Part shown: piece after piece, positions 1 through 6,677 of the stretch
How positions within the stretch are numbered: the first letter of the stretch is position 1
How the letters are laid out: each line of letters starts with the position of its first letter
Source of the DNA: JAEUMW01 sp039807745
GTDB taxonomy: Bacteria; Pseudomonadota; Gammaproteobacteria; Burkholderiales; JAEUMW01
DNA length: 13,836 nucleotides
NCBI GenBank assembly: GCA_039807745.1
Contig: JBDHRV010000097.1
Location: 1 to 13,836 of the forward strand
Direction of reading: 5' to 3'
The notes under the pieces: generated by a model
What the model was told of the DNA's origin: nothing
Databases searched by the model: none
What the model saw: the letters and a program-made list of their open reading frames with translations, nothing else
Position numbers and translations under genes: made by a program

Positions 1-601
1 TCTGCTGGTGTCCCGTGCCCACGTGGCCGGATCGCTTTTCCACCAGCGCCGAGGACAGGGGCACCATCAGCGCCCCCAGCGCCGCCATCACGAGCAGCGC
101 GGACATCCAGCCGAGGCTGCCGATCAGCGTCTGCCCCACCGGCACCATCATGAATTGCCCGAACGAGCCGGCGGCACCCGCGATGCCGAGTGCCGCGCTG
201 CGCTTCTCCGCGCTCACCGTCCGCCCGATGACGCCGTAGACCACGCTGAACGTCGTCCCCGACAGTCCGAGACCGATGAGCAGTCCGGCGCTGCCGGCAA
301 GCGCGAGCCCGGTGCTCGAGGCCGCCATCAGCACCAGGCCGAGCACGTAGAGCAGCGCGCCGGCGACCAGAACCCGCCCTGCCCCATAGCGATCCGCAAT
401 GAATCCGGTGAAGGGCTGGGTCGCGCCCCACGCGAGGTTCTGGAGCGCGATGGCGAGCGAGAACACCTCCCGGCCCCAGCCGAAGTCGGCGCTCATCGGC
501 TGCAGGAAGAGTCCAAAGGCGTGCCGGATGCCCATCGAAAGCGTCACGATGAGTCCGCCGCAGAGAATCACCACACCCGGGGTGCGCCAGTTGGCTGTCA
601 T
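1..601 (-). CDS. MFS transporter, N-terminal half (runs off the left edge)
   Basis: This is the first 200 residues of a major facilitator superfamily permease; the rest lies outside the window. It starts at ATG 601, five bases after the regulator's stop, with AAGGTG about 7 nt upstream overlapping the end of that regulator, so translation is probably coupled. The protein begins MTANWRTPGVVILCGGLIVT and has about six hydrophobic segments. The MFS signature loop between helices 2 and 3 is visible as GFIADRYGAGR (residues 66-76). Glycine-rich helices (LLIGLGLSGTTFSVVYGVIG) recall monocarboxylate/oxalate-formate-type MFS carriers. Substrate is unknown. Being in an operon with a MarR regulator suggests export or uptake of an aromatic, organic acid or toxic compound; that is inference. 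Confidence 0.88.
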   Translation of the reverse strand, partial: MTANWRTPGVVILCGGLIVTLSMGIRHAFGLFLQPMSADFGWGREVFSLAIALQNLAWGATQPFTGFIADRYGAGRVLVAGALLYVLGLVLMAASSTGLALAGSAGLLIGLGLSGTTFSVVYGVIGRTVSAEKRSAALGIAGAAGSFGQFMMVPVGQTLIGSLGWMSALLVMAALGALMVPLSSALVEKRSGHVGTGHQQ

Positions 602-606
602 TGTCT

Positions 607-1080
607 TCACCTTGATCGATCGCGATGCGCCGCGCGTGTGGCCGGCTTGGAGGATGGCGCCGGCGCGCTCCGAACTTCACGCAGCAGCGCGGCAAGACGC
701 CGCAGCATGTCGTCCAGCGCCTCCCCGCCGAGGGCGTTGCGCACCACCTGCTGTGCCCGCGCCCAAAGCGGCCGGGCACGCGCAATCGCCGCGCTGCCGG
801 CTCGCGTCACCACGACGCGGCGCGTGCGCGGATCGTCACCCGCCGAGACTTCGATCAGCCCCTGCCGCTCCAGCGGCTTCAGATTGCGCGTGAGCGTGGT
901 GCGATCGAGTTCCATCGCCTCGGCCAGCTCGCCGAGACGCGGCTCACCCGCCCTTTCGATCGCGAGCAGCAACGAAAACTGTGTGACCAGCAGGCCGCTC
1001 GGCGCGAGCATCTCGTCGTAGAGCCGGGTGACCGAGCTCGCAGCCCGCCTCAAGTTGATGCAGACACATTTCGTCGCCAC
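607..1080 (-). CDS. MarR-family transcriptional regulator
   Basis: A 157-residue winged-helix repressor. The wHTH covers about residues 48-92, with recognition-helix text LDRTTLTRNLKPLERQGLIE and the wing DDPRTRRVVVT, all typical of MarR. The N-terminus contains a Cys-x-Cys pair (C5, C7) just before NLRRAA, so redox or metal sensing is possible but unproven. I chose the GTG at 1080. The frame stays open to an ATG at 1128, but that start would translate the promoter -10 box and the 18-bp palindrome as protein (VYIH), which makes no sense for an autoregulated gene. It is the first gene of a two-gene unit with the MFS permease and probably represses both through the palindrome 15 nt upstream. 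Confidence 0.9.
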   Translation of the reverse strand: MATKCVCINLRRAASSVTRLYDEMLAPSGLLVTQFSLLLAIERAGEPRLGELAEAMELDRTTLTRNLKPLERQGLIEVSAGDDPRTRRVVVTRAGSAAIARARPLWARAQQVVRNALGGEALDDMLRRLAALLREVRSAPAPSSKPATRAAHRDRSR

Positions 1081-1095
1081 GTTCCGCGACCCCGT

Positions 1096-1113
1096 TACGT
1101 GTATATACACGTA
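1096..1113. promoter_or_regulatory. 18-bp perfect palindromic operator, probably for the MarR regulator
   Basis: TACGTGTATATACACGTA is its own reverse complement over all 18 bases. It abuts the predicted -10 box of the marR promoter, sharing one base, and lies where transcription would start, 15 nt before the chosen GTG. Size, symmetry and placement fit a MarR dimer site that blocks RNA polymerase. The binding partner is inferred from position. Confidence 0.75.
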
Positions 1114-1141
1114 TTCTGCGGCGAGCACCCCGCCTTGTCAA
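1113..1141 (-). promoter_or_regulatory. Sigma-70-type promoter of the marR-MFS unit
   Basis: On the minus strand there is a perfect -35 TTGACA (1136-1141), a 17-bp spacer, and a -10 CAGAAT (1113-1118, four of six consensus bases). Predicted transcription starts inside the adjoining palindrome, so a bound repressor would directly occlude it. Confidence 0.7.
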
Positions 1142-1166
1142 CTCAATGCAGGGTACTAGGGTCTGT

Positions 1167-3206
1167 TCACGTCTTGAGCGGATCGGTGCTCGTTGCCGCC
1201 CGGGCGCGCTTGGCCGATTCCAGCGCCTCGGCTTCGCCGCGATAGACCTCGGGCGACACGCCATGTCGGCTCATTTTCATCCCGATCATCATGCGCATGA
1301 AGGCACTCGTGCTGTACCGGCTGACGCTCACGTAGAAACGCTCCACGACGTCGCGCACCATGCTCGCGTAGTCGTCGGACAGGTCGAACGGGACGCTGAA
1401 GTTGTCGTAGTTGACGACGGTCGCCACCTTGCGGCCGAGCGGCGCCAGTGTCGATTCGACCTGCCTGCGGATCGCTTCGATGTCGTCCTTCGTCTTCACC
1501 TCCATGTTCTCGAAGTTGATGAAGAAGAGGTTCTCTTCCGGGTCGTAGCGGAAGCGCGATTCGAGCGGCACGCGCATCATGTCGTTGCGCAGACCCATCG
1601 GTTCGGGCCGGAAGATGCGCGCGTCCATGAACGCGACCGGCTCGTTGATCACCGGCTTGAAGTCCATGTACGGCAGGATGTCGCGATCGATGTCGATGCC
1701 CGGCGCGATCTCGATCAGCTCGAGCCCCTCCGCGCAGAGACGGAAGACGCAACGCTCGGTCACGTAGAGCACCGGCTGACCGCGGCTCACCGCGACCTTG
1801 CCGCTGAACGTCTTGTGCTCGACCTCGTTCACGAACTTGCGCGCCTTGCCTTCGGCGGTGATGCGCAGCTTCCCGTCCTCGATCTTCACTTCCAGCCCGC
1901 CGGCCGTGAACGTGCCGGTGTACACGACCTTCTTCGCGTTCTGGCTGATGTTGATGAAGCCGCCCGCGCCCGCGAGCTTCGGCCCGAACTTGCTCACGTT
2001 GAGATTGCCTTCGCGGTCGGCCTGGGCGAGCCCGAGGAACGTGGCATCGAGCCCGCCGCCGTCGTAGAAGTCGAACTGGTCGGGCTGATCGATGACCGCG
2101 GCCGTGTTCACCGCAGCGCCGAAATCGAGGCCGCCCGCGGGTACGCCGCCGACGACTCCCGGCTCCGCGGTGAGCGTCATGAGGTCGATGATCTTCTCTT
2201 CGTTTGCCACCGCCGCGATGCCTTCAGGCATGCCGATGCCGAGGTTCACGACGCTGTTCGGCGCCAGTTCGAGCGCGGCGCGGCGCGCGATGATCTTGCG
2301 CTCGTCCAGCTCCATCGGCGGCAGCGATTCCACCGGCACGCGGATCTCGCCGCTGTACGCCGGGTTGTATTGCGTCGCGAACGTCTGCCAGTGATGCTCG
2401 GGCTTGGAGACGACCACGCAATCCACGAGGATGCCCGGCACCTTGACGTCGCGCGGGTTGAGCGAATTGCGCTCCGCCACGCGCTCGACCTGGGCGATGA
2501 CATAGCCGCCGCAGTTTTTCACCGCCGTCGCGATCGCCAGCACTTCCAGCGTGAGCGCCTCCTTCTCCATCGTCAGGTTGCCGTCCGGATCCGCGGTCGT
2601 CGCGCGGATGATGCCGACATTGATGGGGAATGCCTTGTAGAAGAGATAGTCCTTTCCATCGATCGGCATCAGGCGGACGATGTCCGTGGTCGTGCGCTCG
2701 TTGAGCTTGCCGCCGCCGTTGCGCGGATCGACGAAGGTGCCGAGTCCGACGTGGGTGAGCGTGCCCGGCTTGCCAGCGGCGATGTCGCGGAACAGATGGC
2801 TGATCACGCCCTGCGGCAGGTTGTAGCCTTCGATCTGATTCGCCAGCACGAGCTGCTGCAGCTTCGGCACGAGCCCCCAGTGGCCGCCGATCACCCGCGC
2901 GACCAGTCCCTCGTGGCCAAAGTGGTTGAGCCCGCGCTCGCGGCCGTCGCCCTGCCCTGCCGCATACACCAGCGTCAGGTCGCGCGGTCTGCCCTGCGCC
3001 TGCTCGCTCGCCGCCTGTTGCGCGAGGAAGTATTCCTCGACGGCGACCGCGATGCCCTCGGGAAATCCGATGCCGACGAATCCCCCCGTCGCCACGGTGT
3101 CGCCGTCGCGGATGAGCCGCACCGCCTCCTCCGCCGAGACCACTTTGTTGCGCCGCGCCGGCAAGTTGCCGCTCAGAACCGGATGGACCCGCTCGAGATT
3201 GCTCAT
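1167..3206 (-). CDS. Propionate/acetate CoA-transferase family enzyme with an extra C-terminal domain
   Basis: A 679-residue family I CoA-transferase, very close in text to propionate CoA-transferase (Pct) and YdiF. It moves CoA between acyl-CoAs and free short-chain acids in the cytoplasm, through a glutamyl-CoA intermediate. Landmarks are GDTVATGGFVGIGFPE (35-50), GTFVDPRNGGGK (156-167), VKVPGILVDCVVV (255-267), and the catalytic region TAEPGVVGGVPAGG (346-359), with Glu348 as the expected nucleophile. The Pct-like core ends near residue 535. Pct is about 520-530 residues, so roughly 135 residues are extra (see findings). Start ATG 3206 follows a GA-rich Shine-Dalgarno; the frame is open to 3284, but that part overlaps the upstream gene and has no such site. 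It is last in the operon with the GntP permease, so it may activate the imported acid. Exact substrates cannot be told. Confidence 0.9.
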   Translation of the reverse strand: MSNLERVHPVLSGNLPARRNKVVSAEEAVRLIRDGDTVATGGFVGIGFPEGIAVAVEEYFLAQQAASEQAQGRPRDLTLVYAAGQGDGRERGLNHFGHEGLVARVIGGHWGLVPKLQQLVLANQIEGYNLPQGVISHLFRDIAAGKPGTLTHVGLGTFVDPRNGGGKLNERTTTDIVRLMPIDGKDYLFYKAFPINVGIIRATTADPDGNLTMEKEALTLEVLAIATAVKNCGGYVIAQVERVAERNSLNPRDVKVPGILVDCVVVSKPEHHWQTFATQYNPAYSGEIRVPVESLPPMELDERKIIARRAALELAPNSVVNLGIGMPEGIAAVANEEKIIDLMTLTAEPGVVGGVPAGGLDFGAAVNTAAVIDQPDQFDFYDGGGLDATFLGLAQADREGNLNVSKFGPKLAGAGGFINISQNAKKVVYTGTFTAGGLEVKIEDGKLRITAEGKARKFVNEVEHKTFSGKVAVSRGQPVLYVTERCVFRLCAEGLELIEIAPGIDIDRDILPYMDFKPVINEPVAFMDARIFRPEPMGLRNDMMRVPLESRFRYDPEENLFFINFENMEVKTKDDIEAIRRQVESTLAPLGRKVATVVNYDNFSVPFDLSDDYASMVRDVVERFYVSVSRYSTSAFMRMMIGMKMSRHGVSPEVYRGEAEALESAKRARAATSTDPLKT

Positions 3207-3207
3207 G

Positions 3208-3223
3208 CCCTCTCTCTCTCTCC
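3208..3223 (-). promoter_or_regulatory. Ribosome binding site made of a GA dinucleotide repeat
   Basis: Directly upstream of the CoA-transferase start the minus strand reads GGAGAGAGAGAGAGGG, a (GA)6 tract flanked by Gs. It offers several overlapping GAGG/GGAG matches to the anti-Shine-Dalgarno sequence and supports ATG 3206 as the start. Confidence 0.65.
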
Positions 3224-3249
3224 TAGGTTTTGACCGAAACAGCGCCGGC

Positions 3250-3741
3250 CTACTGATGAACCACCAGCACGTCGCAGGGCGCACGGTGCACCACTGCGTC
3301 GGTGGTGCCGCCGAACAGCCACGACAGCCACGCGCGCGCCCGGCCGCCCACGACGATGAGATCGACCGCCCGTTCCCGCGCGACCTCGACGATGACCGGC
3401 CCGATCGTCGTCGATGCCACCACCTCCGTCGTCACGTCCGGCAACCCGGACTCGCGCGCAAGTTGGTCGAGCAAGGCCTGCGCAGCGCGTTCGAGGCGGT
3501 GACCGCCGTAATCGATGCCGGTCGGAATCGGTCCCGTCCCCCTCGGCAGTGGCGAGCCGGGCTCGGTCAGCTCGCCGTCGATCGGCATCTGCAATTCACC
3601 GCCCGCCTCGCGCTCGTCGACCACGTGCACGAGCGTGAGCTTCGCGCCGAACGTGCGGGCAAGCTGCTTCGCCCGTGGCAGGACTTTCTCGTGGTCGACG
3701 GCAAGGTCCGCCGCCACCAGGATGTGGGTGTACTCGCTCAT
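3250..3741 (-). CDS. Universal stress protein (UspA family)
   Basis: A 163-residue single-domain Usp protein, slightly longer than usual because of a loop at about residues 48-78. The first strand and nucleotide-site residues appear as ILVAADLA (7-14), with Asp12 in the usual place. The C-terminal part VDLIVVGG...GGTTDAVVHRAPCDVLVVH is typical. The glycine motif G-x2-G-x9-G-S/T is imperfect: the second glycine is alanine (GGRARAWLSWLFGGT), so ATP binding may be weak or absent. ATG 3741 comes 9 nt after the binding protein's stop, preceded by GAGGAACGGAG. It sits inside a transport/CoA-activation operon. Usp proteins often partner with transporters, so it may sense energy state for this pathway, but no specific role can be assigned. 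Confidence 0.9.
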   Translation of the reverse strand: MSEYTHILVAADLAVDHEKVLPRAKQLARTFGAKLTLVHVVDEREAGGELQMPIDGELTEPGSPLPRGTGPIPTGIDYGGHRLERAAQALLDQLARESGLPDVTTEVVASTTIGPVIVEVARERAVDLIVVGGRARAWLSWLFGGTTDAVVHRAPCDVLVVHQ

Positions 3742-3750
3742 CTCCGTTCC

Positions 3751-4554
3751 TCAGTAGACCCAGATCGGCTCGTAGTCCTCACGGCGGAGCTCATCCGGAA
3801 TCGGCACGACCTTCATTCGATTGTATTTCGCGACGATGCGTTCGAAGGTACCGTCGGCGCGGATCTCCTGGAACGCCTTCTGCCATTTCGCCGCCTCGGC
3901 ATCGGACAGCGATTTCGATCCCGCGAGCCAGATTTCGCTCGGCCGCACGATCTCGCCGATGTTGAGCACGGTGGGGTCGCCCCCCACTTCGCGATACGCG
4001 TAGATCACCATCTGGCGCGGCGCGAGCCAGGCGTCGATGCTGCGGTCGCGGAGCTTGCGGGCGTTGATCCACTCCTCCGGAGCCGGCTCGATGCGGGTGA
4101 AGCCCTTTTGCTTGAGCAGTGCCTGGGCGCCGCTCAGGAGCAAAACACCGGTCGGCCGGTTCTTCACCTTCTCGAGACTCGAGACGTCGACCCCCTGGCC
4201 GCCGACCAGGATCAGGTCATCGTCGACCAGCTTCACCAGCCAGCGATACTTGTCCTCGCGCTCGGCCGTGCGGGTGAGCGCGAGGATGCCCACGTCGGGC
4301 TCGGTCATCGCGACCTGCTGCGCCGTACGCCACGGCATGAACTCGATGAGCTCGGACTGGCCGTCGATCCGCTTCGCCATCGCCTCCACGGCCTCGTAGA
4401 CGACGCCCTGGCCGGGCCCGGGAAACTCGGAGACGGAGGCCGAGGGCACCCGATAGCTGTATGGCGGGAGGTCGGCCGCGAGCAATCGCAGCTCCCCGGC
4501 ACGGGCCGGCGCGAGCAGGAGCGCTGCGACCAGCAGGACGATGAGGCGCACCAT
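3751..4554 (-). CDS. Periplasmic solute-binding protein (SBP_bac_3-like)
   Basis: A 267-residue exported protein. Residues 1-19 are a signal peptide (MVRLIVLLVAALLLAPARA, cut before GE). The mature protein starts ELRLLAADLPPYSY, the typical first strand of family 3 binding proteins. MPWRTAQQ (73-80) and LTRTAEREDKYRW (93-105, with the arginine that in relatives holds a carboxylate) follow. The second lobe includes GVLLLSGAQALL and IDAWLAPRQ, and the end is a KWQKAFQEIRADGTFERIVAKY helix. The ATG at 4554 is 14 nt after the GntP stop. No ABC permease or ATPase is nearby. It may feed the GntP carrier, act as a sensor, or belong to the many orphan proteins of this fold whose job is unknown. Confidence 0.85.
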   Translation of the reverse strand: MVRLIVLLVAALLLAPARAGELRLLAADLPPYSYRVPSASVSEFPGPGQGVVYEAVEAMAKRIDGQSELIEFMPWRTAQQVAMTEPDVGILALTRTAEREDKYRWLVKLVDDDLILVGGQGVDVSSLEKVKNRPTGVLLLSGAQALLKQKGFTRIEPAPEEWINARKLRDRSIDAWLAPRQMVIYAYREVGGDPTVLNIGEIVRPSEIWLAGSKSLSDAEAAKWQKAFQEIRADGTFERIVAKYNRMKVVPIPDELRREDYEPIWVY

Positions 4555-4568
4555 GGTCGTTCCCCCGC

Positions 4569-5957
4569 TCAAAACACGCCGAACATCTCGTAGATCACGA
4601 GAACCAGGATGCTGGAGGTAAACGCGGACAGCGAACCCACCATGAAGAGATCGTAGTAGGACTCCTTGTGGGTGAGGCTGCAGATCGCGAGCAGGGTGAT
4701 GACCGCGCCGTTGTGCGGCAGGATGTCCATTGCCGCCGAGCCCAGCGCCGCCATGCGGTGCATGATCTGCGGGTTGATGCCGGCGGCCTGCGCTGCCTGG
4801 GCGTAATACTCGCCCATCGCGCCGAGCGCGAGGCTCATGCCGCCGGATGCCGACCCGGTCATGCCCGCGAGCACGGTCACCACCACCCACAGCGACACCA
4901 CCGGATCCGGGCTCACGGCCTTCAGCGCCTCCCGCACCACCGCGAACGCGGCGAGGCTCGCGATCACGGCGCCGTACGCGACCTCGGAGGCGACGTTCGC
5001 CATCGGCAGGAGCGACCCCATGGTGCCCTTGTTCAGGGTGTCGACGACGTTCTTCAGGCGGCTCTTGTTGAGGATGATCACCACCACCACCGCGATCACC
5101 ATCGCCGCGATGATCGACCAGATGCCGAGCACCGCCGAGAGCGGCACCTTCTTGAATTTGTCCGTCGCCAGATAGCTCGTGTCGATGGCCGGAAAGACAT
5201 ATGCCGTGAACACGTAGTTGAGGCCGAGCACGAGCAGGATCGGAATGAGCGCCACGACGAAGCTCGGCAGATGGCTCTCGTCGACCGCGGCGATCTCTTC
5301 CTTGTGCTCGCCGTAACCCTCGCCCTTCGCCTTGGCGCTGGCTACGCGGCGGTTGAGCCAGAGCATGCCGAAGGCGAACATCCAGATCGAAGCGATGATG
5401 CCCAGCCCCGGCGCGGCAAAGCTGTTGGTGCCGAAGAACGGAATCGGAATGGCGTTCTGAATCGCCGGCGTACCCGGTAGTGCCGTCATCGTGAAGGTGA
5501 ACGAACCGAGGCCGATGCAGGCGGGAATGAAGCGCTTCGGAATCTCCGCCTCGCGGAAGAGCGATACCGCGATCGGGTACACCGAGAACGCCACCACGAA
5601 GAGCGACACACCACCGTAGGTCAAGAGCGCGCAGGCGAGCACCACCGCGAGCATCGACCGGTCCTTGCCCACCCAGCCCACGATCTTGTGCGCGATGGCG
5701 CGCGCCGACCCGGAGTCGTCCATGAGCTTGCCGAAGATGGCGCCCAGCATGAAGAGCGGGAAGAACTTCGCGAAATAGGTTCCCAGCGCCGGCATGAAGA
5801 TCTGGGTGTAGGTCGCGAGCAGCGGCGACTCGCCCCAGCTGAAGAGCAACGCAACGGCCGCGCAGAACGGCGCGATCATGATGACGTTCCAGCCGCGATA
5901 GGCCAGAAAGATCAGCAGAGCGAGCGAGACGATAATGCCGGTGATGCCGAGCGCCAT
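4569..5957 (-). CDS. GntP-family permease (gluconate/hydroxy-acid:proton symporter type)
   Basis: A 462-residue inner-membrane carrier with about 12 hydrophobic segments, the normal GntP length. Family landmarks are FFPLFMLGAIFGKLMDDSGSA (65-85), TALPGTPAIQNAIP (158-171), TGSASGGMSLALGAMG (367-382) and DILPHNGAVITLL (411-423); the last two are re-entrant-loop-like motifs of the ion transporter superfamily. Relatives move gluconate, 3-hydroxybutyrate or other small carboxylates with protons. The ATG at 5957 has a strong GAAGGAGG site 9 nt upstream. A cytoplasmic loop around 203-228 is charged. It is the first gene of the operon that ends with the CoA-transferase, which favours a short-chain or hydroxy-acid substrate over gluconate. 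That last step is inference. Confidence 0.9.
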   Translation of the reverse strand: MALGITGIIVSLALLIFLAYRGWNVIMIAPFCAAVALLFSWGESPLLATYTQIFMPALGTYFAKFFPLFMLGAIFGKLMDDSGSARAIAHKIVGWVGKDRSMLAVVLACALLTYGGVSLFVVAFSVYPIAVSLFREAEIPKRFIPACIGLGSFTFTMTALPGTPAIQNAIPIPFFGTNSFAAPGLGIIASIWMFAFGMLWLNRRVASAKAKGEGYGEHKEEIAAVDESHLPSFVVALIPILLVLGLNYVFTAYVFPAIDTSYLATDKFKKVPLSAVLGIWSIIAAMVIAVVVVIILNKSRLKNVVDTLNKGTMGSLLPMANVASEVAYGAVIASLAAFAVVREALKAVSPDPVVSLWVVVTVLAGMTGSASGGMSLALGAMGEYYAQAAQAAGINPQIMHRMAALGSAAMDILPHNGAVITLLAICSLTHKESYYDLFMVGSLSAFTSSILVLVIYEMFGVF

Positions 5958-6027
5958 CGGATGGACCCTCCTTCGGTGATCCAGTTTTTTTCTTCCGGGT
6001 GGGTTTTATCGCAGCCTGCCCGGCGGC

Positions 6028-6056
6028 ATTGTCGACGCTTCGCGGGAAGCAGGCAA
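6028..6056 (-). promoter_or_regulatory. Possible promoter of the GntP operon
   Basis: On the minus strand TTGCCT (6051-6056) and GACAAT (6028-6033) are separated by exactly 17 bp, each matching four of six consensus bases. This leaves a leader of about 65 nt before the GntP ATG. The spacer contains a perfect inverted repeat, GCTTC-N4-GAAGC (6037-6050). The rest of the 5958-6187 gap holds only this, the flanking palindrome and the panD terminator. Confidence 0.35.
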
Positions 6057-6070
6057 GCATCGATCAATGC
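6057..6070. promoter_or_regulatory. Imperfect 14-bp palindrome upstream of the GntP operon promoter
   Basis: GCATCGATCAATGC matches its reverse complement at 12 of 14 positions and lies immediately upstream of the predicted -35 box. The position suits an activator or repressor site for the operon. No regulator gene adjoins this end, so the partner is unknown. Confidence 0.3.
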
Positions 6071-6135
6071 GAAGTAGATGCGGCAGTGCGGCACAGGTAT
6101 GTCGGCAAGCGCAGACGCGGGAAAGCTCTCCCCTG

Positions 6136-6166
6136 AAAAACAAAAAGGCAGCGCGGTAGCGCTGCC
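6136..6166 (-). terminator. Intrinsic terminator after panD
   Basis: On the minus strand a perfect 8-bp stem (GGCAGCGC / GCGCTGCC, 6147-6154 with 6159-6166) with a 4-nt loop is followed by TTTTTGTTTTT (6136-6146). It starts about 20 nt past the panD stop and closes the long pcnB-panD transcription unit, insulating the GntP operon downstream. Confidence 0.92.
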
Positions 6167-6187
6167 TCGAATGGGAACGGTCGACGG

Positions 6188-6568
6188 TTATGCCGCTTGG
6201 ACCGGGATGCTGCCTCGCTTGTCGACGATGTGATTATTGGCGTCCACGTAGACGAGCTTCGGATGGTACTTCTGCAGCTCGAGCTCGGTATACGAAGCGA
6301 AGGACGCGATGATCAGAAGATCGCCCGGGCTTGCCTTGCGCGCCGCCGCACCGTTGATGGAAATGGTGCCGGAGCCGCGCTGTGCGCGGATTGCATACGT
6401 CGTGAACCGCTCTCCGTTCGCTATGTTGTAGATGTCGATCTGCTCGAACTCACGGATGTCGGCCGCGTCGAGCAGATTCTCGTCGATCGCACAAGAACCC
6501 TCGTAATTGAGCTCGGCGTGGGTTGTCGTCACCCGGTGCAGCTTCGCCTTGAGCATGGTTCGTTGCAT
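6188..6568 (-). CDS. panD: Aspartate 1-decarboxylase (pyruvoyl-dependent)
   Basis: PanD makes beta-alanine from L-aspartate in the cytoplasm, for pantothenate and hence coenzyme A. The 126-residue protein has the family's usual length. It starts MQRTMLKAKLHRV, like E. coli MIRTMLQGKLHRV, and carries the self-cleavage site YEGSC: cleavage between Gly24 and Ser25 turns Ser25 into the pyruvoyl group. Conserved Arg54 and Tyr58 are present (GERFTTYAI), as is SINGAAAR (70-77). The ATG at 6568 has GGAGGG 8 nt upstream. It lies 93 nt after panC, with its own likely promoter in the gap, and is followed by a strong terminator. Confidence 0.97.
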   Translation of the reverse strand: MQRTMLKAKLHRVTTTHAELNYEGSCAIDENLLDAADIREFEQIDIYNIANGERFTTYAIRAQRGSGTISINGAAARKASPGDLLIIASFASYTELELQKYHPKLVYVDANNHIVDKRGSIPVQAA

Positions 6569-6599
6569 GGTTGAAACCCTCCGAACGGTGAAGGGGTAT

Positions 6600-6649
6600 C
6601 GGTGTCCCGAATCGGCCTCCCAGCCATTCAGGGCACTCGCGGGACGCCG
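6600..6649 (-). other. Foldable leader of panD
   Basis: The panC-panD gap contains two nested inverted repeats. The outer arms are 6600-6609 and 6640-6649, ten positions with a single mismatch on the minus strand. The inner hairpin is GAAT-GGC / GCC-ATTC with one bulged base (about 6609-6629). The structure ends some 30 nt before the panD start, leaving the Shine-Dalgarno free. No known riboswitch is recognised. Confidence 0.4.
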
Positions 6650-6677
6650 ATTATAGCGACATCAGCCCGCGATACAA
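6650..6677 (-). promoter_or_regulatory. Likely internal promoter for panD
   Basis: A perfect TATAAT (6650-6655, minus strand) lies 6 nt after the panC stop, with TTGTAT as a partial -35 (6672-6677) 16 bp upstream. The -35 is weak (three of six). It would give panD a leader of roughly 75 nt and expression independent of the upstream genes. Confidence 0.5.

Noticed and set aside
8..1021. A 337-codon plus-strand open frame over the regulator and permease
   Set aside because: It is low-complexity and rich in Arg, His and Ser, with no domain. Both genes on the other strand read cleanly.
1081..1128. Longer N-terminus for the MarR regulator from ATG 1128
   Set aside because: It would place the operator palindrome and the -10 box inside the coding region. 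The family match begins at the GTG-encoded segment.
1146..3233. A 695-codon open frame on the plus strand opposite the CoA-transferase
   Set aside because: It is His/Arg/Asp-rich with no recognisable domain. Such long antisense frames are a by-product of high-GC codon bias opposite a real gene. The same applies to plus-strand frames at 2926-4593, 4668-5480, 7522-8325 and 9659-10849.
3751..6060. A single 769-codon minus-strand open frame spanning the binding protein and the GntP region
   Set aside because: Only its last 267 codons look like protein, from the signal peptide at 4554. The rest is the wrong frame of the GntP gene, whose correct frame gives a full carrier with a strong ribosome site.
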